Assembly: GCF_004340785.1 (NCBI RefSeq)
Contig: NZ_SLXS01000007.1
Location: forward strand, 1-64,000
From: Tumebacillus sp. BK434
GTDB taxonomy: Bacteria > Bacillota > Bacilli > Tumebacillales > Tumebacillaceae
DNA: 64,000 bases
Direction: 5' to 3'
Shown here: positions 10,301 through 15,659 of the stretch, piece after piece
How the letters are laid out: each line of letters starts with the position of its first letter
Position numbering within the stretch: position 1 is the first letter of the stretch
Position numbers and translations under genes: made by a program
The notes under the pieces: model-generated
What the model was told of the DNA's origin: nothing
Databases searched by the model: none
What the model saw: the letters and a program-made list of their open reading frames with translations, nothing else

Positions 10301-11074
10301 AAGTGGGTGGACGATCTTTTTGAGGGAGTAGGGAAAAAGGGCTGCAATTGCTTTACCGCCGGCACCAAGGTTCTCACTAATGTGGGGGAGAGGCCTATCG
10401 AGGATATTCAAGTAGGTGATCTTGTACTTGCCAAAAACGATGTCTCAGGCGAGATGGCCTTTAAGGAGGTTGAATGGCTATTCAAACGAAATGTTGAAGA
10501 AACATATAATGTTTTTGTGGGTAACGAGGTTCTTACAACAACTGACGAGCATCCATTCTGGATTGTTGGGAAGGGTTGGGTGGAAGCTAAGCACCTTGAA
10601 GTTGGGGATGTACTAACCACATCTAAGGGACTGGAGTTATCCATTAGAAAACTTGTGATTAGAAAAGAACACAAGACCGTGTACAATTTTATGGTGAAGG
10701 ACTTCCATTCGTACTTTGTTTCGAATCTAGGAATATGGACGCATAATAGTTGTAAGTATCAGCCAAGTTCTGTAACTGGGACAGGGGACCACTTAAGACG
10801 ATCATTTGAAATCGAAGGGAACAGTGTCCGAATAAATAGCGGACATGGGTACAATCGAAGTCATAGATCTGGTAGCGTACAGGGAATTGGCACCATGGAT
10901 GAAATTGAAGGAGCTATATTAAGTGATGTAACAACATTGATTACATCAAGGGTAGCATTACCCACGAAAAACACATTACAAAGAACTATATCGGTAAATG
11001 GAAGTAACGTAGGATACGATCTTATGAAAATAAAAGATGGGATAGTTAGTATTTCCACATACTATCCTAAGTGA
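4337..11074 (+). CDS. secreted YD/RHS-repeat polymorphic toxin with Hint domain
   Basis: The protein has 2245 residues. Order: signal peptide (1-33, ending AQA); N-terminal beta-rich part; DNRLRE-type domain (about 285-460); YD/RHS repeats; three jelly-roll carbohydrate-binding-like modules (about 714-875, 1032-1193 and 1201-1358; the second and third begin D-NSSFE) between YD blocks; a long YD array (to about 1870); RHS core (RYYDPTAVRLLSKDP, NNPVTIVDPTGL near 1900-1945); Hint domain (CNCFTAGTKVL at about 2002 to WTHNSC at about 2140); toxin tip of about 105 residues. Both Hint ends (Cys, and His-Asn before Ser) are intact, so self-cleavage and tip release are expected. The tip (HGYNR, then GIVSISTYYPK at the end) has the feel of BECR-fold RNases, but that is inference. 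Start GTG with GAGGGGA. Base composition drops sharply after about 10,030. Confidence 0.9.
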   Translation: MFRKSGFRSAMSILLSAALLLGTLQGTTITAQATEELPKLGKDVSFSEPPTEPVELVEERTENSKSFRNPDGSTTVKVYGQRIHYKDPNTDRWLPIDSNLEVKANGHLRNKANRFSVELKNRANAGFVDFTYEGTGLSFRPLFARAVNAAVEGNELTYENVAPNSDLTYDVTANGLKETIILKDASAPAVYSFEMKSSNLSYQENEDGSVSFFKKGESVPTLNLQTPFMVDANKNISYDVDYQFHTDEGTGTTYLDVVADSAWLQDPERAYPVQIDPTIEAEYNAQVKDTTVESFSPNSACRNENGTCVKFTDWDHTLIGYGVDHGYTRSLYQFQLPKLPNGAVVSNAYFAVQNDTTWVTNETPVVEARRIKQPWVHDTVTWNQANTAGFVDDVNKASYTAKATPGDWWYFDVTKIAKDWYDLKQPNYGMELRYQNESLVLRQLIASYANNGTHYGPALEITYVSDPLGGQSYWTFDGPVNMANRNLYLSGTDISYPGVGVDLNLYRAYNSRSTESGVFGYGWSSPLDVQLQKLDDGSFRLKEADGTIHFFEQNAAKTGYQPLPGLYWTLEKSGTNWLIKTPQKTTYTFVDEWLTEIRDAADNTVTYVRDANKKVSSIKDKKGNAITLTYGTNGKVAAATDPAAKQWSYFYDGSGNLTKVTEPAAAPVGGDFVYRYDSDRRLVASVTPEGKATYYQYADENVITAINPANGMTNSNFEVDSDGDQIPDHLIRSEGQPTGLKDTTAGSPYGQAIKVNVATGSSTPYSVYLSEKISVNPAQPHTLSGYVKATQSSGAHYTILSLLAYNASGTLIGEVEQAARPTVQGTAAWKQIAKTYTSLPAGTAFVSVKMAATNGTGAGTSWFDAIQFEQSSEAGEFVSGAQYTAYAPTKQAASYDGEGKKNLYQYNENMNMEMLQRDPSGMKLTDKYSWSSNERTSHTDPMGRVWTYQYNDQGSLTYSKDPLSHEEWNSYDAAQNLVAHQGPRGSNEKFYYTYDSGKNQKTSRDPYYTSQAKEHNADGNPTSETNFLGWADNLVDNSSFENAPNADGTPAHFSFNAGQKEMWSHEADAFVGKQAIRLSAANSNSLGYTVLQSDLVTVNPATEYVLAGYLKATQQSGTQNTVLSVMVYSSSDVYLGEVGKLSLNGSFGWQRWNTAIRPGDFPANTAKVRVKLANANSTGAGSSYFDAVQLQQNPVDTAYNLLDNSSFERKAAGVELPESWEPTALSGDYKWVTAVPGVGTNVYAGSRALSVATTSDTTGSTGYNYAQMIPYESDKAYNFSAFAKTVSGATATLKIAMFDANGTLLEAVSNSQYGTSDWKRLAVELPKGQAVAGTVTLKPLLRTGTATGTVYFDNVRLQSESVTTRYEYKTGTGWISKATNANGNGITYDYDASGNPKVITSPKGYVTNQSYDVLNRLSEVTLPGGALTTRYSYDRDGQLLSIKDQAVSGESRETKFKYNVLDQIAETIDPLGNSIKYSYTSNGNLKQTNLPTGQTVSYAYDKADRMTDVLHNGTKRYQYSNIDANGNIKEVKDLGLAFSWLANYDELNRMTLWKDNQAQVSYSYDQVGNVTQKTFTPLGSTSGKTEWFSYNLVDQPIAMTDADGKKIRFLFNEHDQLSTLQKGNNTIMRAEYDNLGQVTELRNQTNSGALLSSFAYQYDEESNLTSIQDQSGKTLNFVYTPTGELEKEVSSTGNEVSYTYDAFGNREQRVQKLADGTETITTYQYDPTHTQLVKVNDTAWSYDAAGRLKSNGKFLFDWDAEDRLTAIKLAADNSAVASYEYDHLGRRVVERIREHTTQFLYNGNSNRVVAEFSGGVLQKYYTWSPTGQLLSITDSYGGGATYYTVHNHRGDVINLTDAEGNIAATYEYDTWGVLLSESGAAAKLNPYLYAGYRYDRETGLYYLNARYYDPTAVRLLSKDPLSQMPEYVYVHNNPVTIVDPTGLADQEPGQYGGSGGGNSSVGYGLAYGLEKAFGYLGNKIKQGVTKAKKWVDDLFEGVGKKGCNCFTAGTKVLTNVGERPIEDIQVGDLVLAKNDVSGEMAFKEVEWLFKRNVEETYNVFVGNEVLTTTDEHPFWIVGKGWVEAKHLEVGDVLTTSKGLELSIRKLVIRKEHKTVYNFMVKDFHSYFVSNLGIWTHNSCKYQPSSVTGTGDHLRRSFEIEGNSVRINSGHGYNRSHRSGSVQGIGTMDEIEGAILSDVTTLITSRVALPTKNTLQRTISVNGSNVGYDLMKIKDGIVSISTYYPK

Positions 11075-11084
11075 GGTGATATCT

Positions 11085-11489
11085 TTGTTGTTGAAACACA
11101 TCGACAATTTGCAGTTGTTTCAAAAGATTGACTGGTCTCGTCTTAGTGAAATGGAACTCATGAAGATAGAGGCAGAATTTAACCGAGTTTTAAGTGATAT
11201 TGAGATTGAACTGAATGCGTGTCAGGTACCGTCTATCATTAAAGAAATTATTTCTCGAAATGAAGAACAAGATTTTTTACCGGTTCATTTAGGATTCTTA
11301 GTTTATCAAAGATTGGTACAGCTAGAAGAAAACAAGGTTTTGGCTTTACAGTCATTCTCGGATTACTTACTACTTTATGGTCCAGATTGGCAAGATGAAG
11401 CAGACCAAATGGCTGTAGCACTTAATAACAATGACCTAGAAAGAGCTGTTCATATTGCACTGAAAGTAGATTATGATAAATATCAGTAG
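11085..11489 (+). CDS. probable cognate immunity protein
   Basis: The protein is 134 residues, mostly helical, and not a family I can name. It starts right behind the toxin stop codon: GAGGTGAT, which overlaps the toxin TGA, is the SD and favours a TTG start at 11085 (TTG at 11088 and GTG at 11076 are alternatives; the GTG overlaps the SD). Immediate downstream position, small size, lack of a signal peptide and AT-rich composition are what is expected of the antidote for the RHS toxin tip. Function is therefore inferred from position only. Confidence 0.6.
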   Translation: MLLKHIDNLQLFQKIDWSRLSEMELMKIEAEFNRVLSDIEIELNACQVPSIIKEIISRNEEQDFLPVHLGFLVYQRLVQLEENKVLALQSFSDYLLLYGPDWQDEADQMAVALNNNDLERAVHIALKVDYDKYQ

Positions 11490-11503
11490 TAAATTACTGC
11501 AAG

Positions 11504-11528
11504 CCCGGGTGTATTTCACTCGGGTTTT
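11504..11528 (+). terminator. intrinsic terminator after the toxin-immunity pair
   Basis: CCCGGGTG, TATTT loop, CACTCGGG, then TTTT. One G-T pair. Confidence 0.6.
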
Positions 11529-11572
11529 CTGATGCACTCAGCATATGAGGTGAAATTTTGGGGGATATTTGA

Positions 11573-11695
11573 AGTGGAATTGGCCGAAGTGATGTAATAT
11601 ATGAGGCTATCAAAAATTTTAATAAACATGGTAAGGATGTAGGGGGAGAGGATGTGGCACAAAGAAGTTTTATCAATAATATCGGACATGCATAA
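11573..11695 (+). pseudogene. displaced (orphan) toxin C-terminal fragment
   Basis: One frame stays open from 11573 to a TAA at 11693-11695 and encodes SGIGRSDVIYEAIKNFNKHG plus about 20 more residues ending INNIGHA. It has no start codon or SD, is cut by a TGA just upstream, and its end overlaps the start of the next gene. A start-less coding scrap followed directly by a small gene is the signature of an orphan toxin-tip/immunity cassette left behind when an RHS toxin tip is exchanged. Confidence 0.4.
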
Positions 11696-12035
11696 ATTCA
11701 TCATGGTGAATCCTTTTCCATATGAGGGGACGAGTAAAATAAAGGTTGATTTTGAAAGAGATTTTGCATTGCTTGAAGATGAAAGTTTGAACGCTGACTT
11801 TAATGAATATTGCGCTGTGATTGTTGGAACGACGAGTTATCTTCTGAAGGGTAATGGTGACAAAATCCCAAATCGGCAAATTGAATTGTTGAGTAAGGGT
11901 TTTTTTGAACGGTTTCCTCAGTATCATTTTATTGAATCAAATCTGGAGAAGTATCCCGACTTTCAAAATGAAAACAACAATCATGAGAGGTTAAGGAGGG
12001 TAATAATTTACTTCGGCACCGTTCAAAGAGGCTGA
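11688..12035 (+). CDS. probable orphan immunity protein
   Basis: The protein is 115 residues from the ATG at 11688 (MHKFIMVNPFPYEGTSKIKV). An ATG at 11652 would add 12 residues. It has the size and acidic, mixed alpha/beta look of many immunity proteins (FERDFALLEDESLNADFNEY, RQIELLSKGFFERFPQYHFI), but I do not recognise a family. It overlaps the end of the orphan toxin-tip fragment, as immunity genes commonly do with their toxins. Composition is AT-rich. Probably a second, older immunity gene kept for protection against kin cells. Confidence 0.5.
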   Translation: MHKFIMVNPFPYEGTSKIKVDFERDFALLEDESLNADFNEYCAVIVGTTSYLLKGNGDKIPNRQIELLSKGFFERFPQYHFIESNLEKYPDFQNENNNHERLRRVIIYFGTVQRG

Positions 12036-12065
12036 AGGCAACTCTGATGATTAAAGTAAATGAGA

Positions 12066-12113
12066 AAAGGGAAGGGATTTGTGCTACATAGCATTAATCC
12101 CTTCCCTTTGTTT
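12066..12113. terminator. bidirectional intrinsic terminator
   Basis: AAGGGAAGGGATT pairs with AATCCCTTCCCTT across a 16-nt loop. T-rich sequence follows on both strands. It separates the island from the VOC gene. Confidence 0.75.
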
Positions 12114-12115
12114 GT

Positions 12116-12487
12116 TTATCTGTGCTGATCGATCAGAATCTGATTACCGTCAGGATCTTCAAGTGTCAAATATGCCGGTCCTGTAGTTGATTCGTCTGCT
12201 TCAGTTTGAAGATTTATGCCTTGTTCTTTCAGCTGATTTTGAAGTTCACGAACGTCCGTAAACGAATCGAGGTGTTCGGCATCTTGATTCCACCCTGGAT
12301 TGAAGGTCAGGATGTTTTTGTCAAACATGCCTTGGAAGAGGCCGATCACACAATTTTCATTTTTCATAACCAGCCAATTTTGAGTAATATCGCCACCTCG
12401 GGCGTGAAAACCTAGTTTTTCGTAAAAGGCTTTTGAGCGGTGAATGTCTTTGACAGTTAAACTTACGCAAAATGCACCTAGCTTCAT
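12116..12487 (-). CDS. VOC (glyoxalase/bleomycin-resistance) family protein
   Basis: The protein has 123 residues, the usual length of a single VOC domain pair. It starts MKLGAFCVSLTVKDIHRSKA and has FYEKLGF near residue 21, then LTLEDPDGNQILIDQ near the C-terminus, where the glutamate or aspartate ligands of the family sit. VOC proteins bind a metal and act as glyoxalases, dioxygenases or antibiotic-binding proteins; the substrate here cannot be told. A related gene fragment lies 8 kb away on the other side of the RHS toxin. Confidence 0.85.
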   Translation of the reverse strand: MKLGAFCVSLTVKDIHRSKAFYEKLGFHARGGDITQNWLVMKNENCVIGLFQGMFDKNILTFNPGWNQDAEHLDSFTDVRELQNQLKEQGINLQTEADESTTGPAYLTLEDPDGNQILIDQHR

Positions 12488-12639
12488 GGTTCTACCACCT
12501 TTTCCGAAAATTCATACCGTGGTATCGTCATAACAAGAACAGTTCCGATACGACATCTAACCTAACATGAGTGCACGAAAGATTGCAACATAAATTATGG
12601 AAAAAGCATTCAGGATCGGAACACGAAGGAGAAGATAGC

Positions 12640-13449
12640 ATGAGCGAACAAAATACAATCGACGTAGTTACAATGCCACGCACGCGGCAGAGTCTGGCAG
12701 ACGACCTGCGGGCTTTGGGCTTGAAGGAAGGGATGACTGTAATCGTCCACTCCTCGCTCTCCTCGCTGGGTTGGGTCTGCGGGGGCGCGGTCGCCGTCGT
12801 GCAGGCTTTGATGGATGTGCTGACCGAGGAAGGGACGCTGGTCATGCCAACTCATTCGTCGGAGTTCTCCGACCCGGCCTTGTGGCAGAATCCGCCGGTG
12901 CCGAAGGAGTGGCATGAGATCATTCGCGAGACGATGCCGGCGTTCGACCCGCTGTTCACGCCGACCCGGAACATGGGCAAGATTGTCGATACGTTCCGCA
13001 CCTTCCCCGGTGTGCTCCGCTCCAATCACCCGCATGTTTCGTTTGCGGCATGGGGCAAGCACAAGGAACTGGTGACGGACAACCATTCGCTCGACTATGG
13101 GCTCGGCGATCGGTCGCCGCTCGCCCGCATCTATGATCTGGACGGCTATGTGCTGCTGTTGGGGGTCGGACACGACCGCAACACGTCGCTGCATCTGTCG
13201 GAAAACCGTGCGCCGGGCACCGTCAAGGAGATGCTCGGCTCGCCGATTATCAGGGACGGTCAGCGCGTCTGGGCGACGTTTGCAGAAATTGAGATCGATT
13301 CTGACCAATTCCCAGAAGCGGGCGAACAGTTCGAAGCGGCTCACCCGATCCAGTCTGGTAAGGTCGGCTCGGCAGACGCCAAGCTAATCGGGCAGCGGGC
13401 GTTGGTCGATTTCGGCACAGCGTATTTTGCGAAGAAGCGGGGCTTCTAA
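12640..13449 (+). CDS. AAC(3)-family acetyl-CoA-dependent N-acetyltransferase
   Basis: The protein has 269 residues, the usual length of the aminoglycoside 3-N-acetyltransferase fold. Marks are VIVHSSLSSLGWVCGGAVAV near residue 40, the NHPHVSFAAWG block near 128 and LLLGVGHDRNTSLHLSE near 187, where the catalytic His of the family lies. Chromosomal members of this family in Bacillales (YokD-like) often do not confer resistance, so the substrate is open. The ATG has GGAG at 9-10 nt. An upstream in-frame start lacks an SD. It is monocistronic. Confidence 0.85.
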   Translation: MSEQNTIDVVTMPRTRQSLADDLRALGLKEGMTVIVHSSLSSLGWVCGGAVAVVQALMDVLTEEGTLVMPTHSSEFSDPALWQNPPVPKEWHEIIRETMPAFDPLFTPTRNMGKIVDTFRTFPGVLRSNHPHVSFAAWGKHKELVTDNHSLDYGLGDRSPLARIYDLDGYVLLLGVGHDRNTSLHLSENRAPGTVKEMLGSPIIRDGQRVWATFAEIEIDSDQFPEAGEQFEAAHPIQSGKVGSADAKLIGQRALVDFGTAYFAKKRGF

Positions 13450-13481
13450 ACGAATTTACAGCGAAACGGACGAGGAAAACA

Positions 13482-13521
13482 AAAACACCTCTGCTCTTTT
13501 TGAAAAAGGCAGAGGTGTTTT
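13482..13521. terminator. bidirectional intrinsic terminator
   Basis: AAAACACCTCTGC pairs with GCAGAGGTGTTTT between two convergent genes. Confidence 0.85.
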
Positions 13522-13522
13522 G

Positions 13523-14725
13523 CTAGTTCCCAAACAGCGCTACCACCGCATCGGCAAACGTTTCGCGCCAGCAGACCCAGTCGTGGCCGCCTTTGAATTC
13601 GGCGTAGTGGACGCGGGCTCCTTTTTGGCGGAGCTGGTCGCGGATGGCGTGGTTGGCTTCAAAAATGTCCGGCTGCTCACAGGTGCCGACATCCATGTAG
13701 ACGCGCAGATGCACCTGCTCGGCTTTCTCCAGCTGATGCATGAACCACTCCGGCTCGCCATCGTAGCCCCAGGCAAACGAGCCGGACTGGGACAGGACGT
13801 TGCCGTAGATGTCCGGATGCTGCATCGCGACGATCAGGCCCATCAGGCCGCCGTTGGAGCAGCCGCCGATCGCCGCGCGCTCCGGGTCGGTGCTGACGTT
13901 GTAGTGTTCGCGCACAAACGAGGTGACCTCTTCGGCTGCAAACTGCGCAAACATCGCCGTGCCGCGCATCTCTTCGTTGCGGCGGTCGTTGGCGTTGACG
14001 AAAACGGTGACGACCGGCGAAATTTTTCCATCGGCCAGCAGATTATCTAAGATCGTCGGCGCCGTGACGATCTTGTCGTACTCGAAGCCGTCAAACAGCA
14101 CCAGCACGCTGTACGGCTCGCCATCGGCCGTATAGCCCGGCGGCGTGTAGACCCAGACGCTGCGCTCATTTTCCAAGATCTCGCTCTTCAGGCGGTGCTG
14201 CGTGATCTCGCCATGCGGTGCATGCTGGCGCACGGCGCGGTACGGGTTCGGCTCGAAGCCCGGATAGACCAGCACGGCGGTCGTCGTATCTTGGGTCGCC
14301 GGCTTGTCCGGGTTGGCCGGATGGACGAGAAAATGGAGGTTCAGCGGGTCCTCCTGCAAGTTCTGCAGGCGCGCCGACCAGTCGTCGCCAAAGGTGTCGT
14401 GCGGAGATACATAGTATTCGGCGACCGAGCGCAGCGGGGTGCGCAAGGTGCGGTAATAGACATTGGTATCGAGCAGCTGCACCAGCTTGGCTTCTTCCAA
14501 CTTCCAGCCGGCCGGGCCGCCGAGGATATACACGTTTTCGTCCGCCTCAGCTTCTGCCTGCCACAGGAAGGTCAACAAGACTTCATCTTCATTTTCGGTC
14601 TCTTCGATCAAGGGAGCGCCTTCTTTTGCGATGTAGTCCCAGAATGCGGTCAGCGCTTCTGCATGCCCGTTTTTCAACTGCTGTTCCAGGTGGGCGAGCG
14701 CAGGGCTTGCTTGGATTTCTGCCAT
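13523..14725 (-). CDS. enterochelin esterase-like (Fes/esterase D family) hydrolase
   Basis: The protein has 400 residues. The N-terminal 170 residues resemble the Ig-like domain before Fes esterases (AEYYVSPHDTFGDDW, VYILGGPAGWKLEEAKL). The C-terminal alpha/beta hydrolase has LVLFDGFEY, the nucleophile elbow GGCSNGG near residue 290, and a C-terminal GGHDW carrying the catalytic His. Such enzymes cut ferric-siderophore esters in the cytoplasm or act as general esterases. There is no signal peptide. No siderophore transport genes lie nearby, so the role is only suggested by family. Confidence 0.82.
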   Translation of the reverse strand: MAEIQASPALAHLEQQLKNGHAEALTAFWDYIAKEGAPLIEETENEDEVLLTFLWQAEAEADENVYILGGPAGWKLEEAKLVQLLDTNVYYRTLRTPLRSVAEYYVSPHDTFGDDWSARLQNLQEDPLNLHFLVHPANPDKPATQDTTTAVLVYPGFEPNPYRAVRQHAPHGEITQHRLKSEILENERSVWVYTPPGYTADGEPYSVLVLFDGFEYDKIVTAPTILDNLLADGKISPVVTVFVNANDRRNEEMRGTAMFAQFAAEEVTSFVREHYNVSTDPERAAIGGCSNGGLMGLIVAMQHPDIYGNVLSQSGSFAWGYDGEPEWFMHQLEKAEQVHLRVYMDVGTCEQPDIFEANHAIRDQLRQKGARVHYAEFKGGHDWVCWRETFADAVVALFGN

Positions 14726-14891
14726 GTGGTTTGGACCCCCATTGCGACGTGAATTTATCTTCTTGAAGCTAAATTCAATTTTACTTTCGAAATTCCTTCA
14801 TTTTCAGGAAAACTTTCTTCACAACTTCTTGACATCTTCTTGAAACGATGTGGAAACCGGTTTTTTATGATCGTGACAGGAGGGATGACAG

Positions 14892-15659
14892 ATGAAAACA
14901 GTGCTGGAAGTTCGAGACGTGAAAAAGGTGTTTGGCGAAGGTCAGGCCCAAGTCACCGCTTTGCATGGCGTGGATCTGACGCTTGAGTATGGGGAGTTTG
15001 TGGTGATCATGGGCGCGAGCGGCTCGGGCAAGTCGACCTTTTTGCATATATTGGGCGGGCTGGAGAGCCCGACGAGCGGCGAGATTCTGCTCAGCGGCGC
15101 ACGGGAGCAAAAATTTGACCGGGAGCCGTATGCGACGCAGTACCGGCGGGAGAAGATCGGCTTCGTGTTTCAGTTTTTCAACCTGCTCTCCGCATTGACG
15201 GCGGAGGAAAATGTCGCCTTGCCGCTGCTTTTGGCCGGGGCGTCGAAAAAGGAGCTTCGCGAACGTGCGCAGGAAATGCTGCGGCGGGTCGGGCTGTCTG
15301 AGCGGCGCACGCATCGCCCGAGCGAGATGTCGGGCGGCCAGCAGCAGCGGGTGGCGCTGGCTCGTGCGCTCGTGCATCGTCCGCAGGTGCTGCTCGCCGA
15401 TGAACCGACGGGTAATCTCGATTCGCAGACCTCGGCGGAAATGCTGGAGCTGCTGCTCAACATGCGCGCAGAGCTCGGGCAGTCGATCGTGCTGGTGACG
15501 CATGATCCGATGGTGGCGACGTATGGCGACCGGGTGCTGTTCTTCCGCGACGGCAAGATCGTTCGCGAACATCGCAACGGTGCCGAACTCTCGCAGCGGG
15601 AAAAAGCGTTCGCGCTGATGGACCAGTTGCGCGACGTGACGGAGGTGGGGGCAGGATGA
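14892..15659 (+). CDS. ABC transporter ATP-binding protein (MacB/LolD type)
   Basis: The protein has 255 residues: Walker A GASGSGKST near 43, Q-loop FVFQFFNL near 95, signature MSGGQQQRVALARAL near 147, Walker B VLLADEPTGNLD near 168 and the H-loop VTHD. MacB/LolD-type ATPases pair with FtsX-like permeases and drive mechanotransmission or export of lipoproteins or antimicrobial peptides. The next gene, overlapping by 4 bases, is such a permease. The start has GGAGGGATGACAG. Confidence 0.93.
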   Translation: MKTVLEVRDVKKVFGEGQAQVTALHGVDLTLEYGEFVVIMGASGSGKSTFLHILGGLESPTSGEILLSGAREQKFDREPYATQYRREKIGFVFQFFNLLSALTAEENVALPLLLAGASKKELRERAQEMLRRVGLSERRTHRPSEMSGGQQQRVALARALVHRPQVLLADEPTGNLDSQTSAEMLELLLNMRAELGQSIVLVTHDPMVATYGDRVLFFRDGKIVREHRNGAELSQREKAFALMDQLRDVTEVGAG

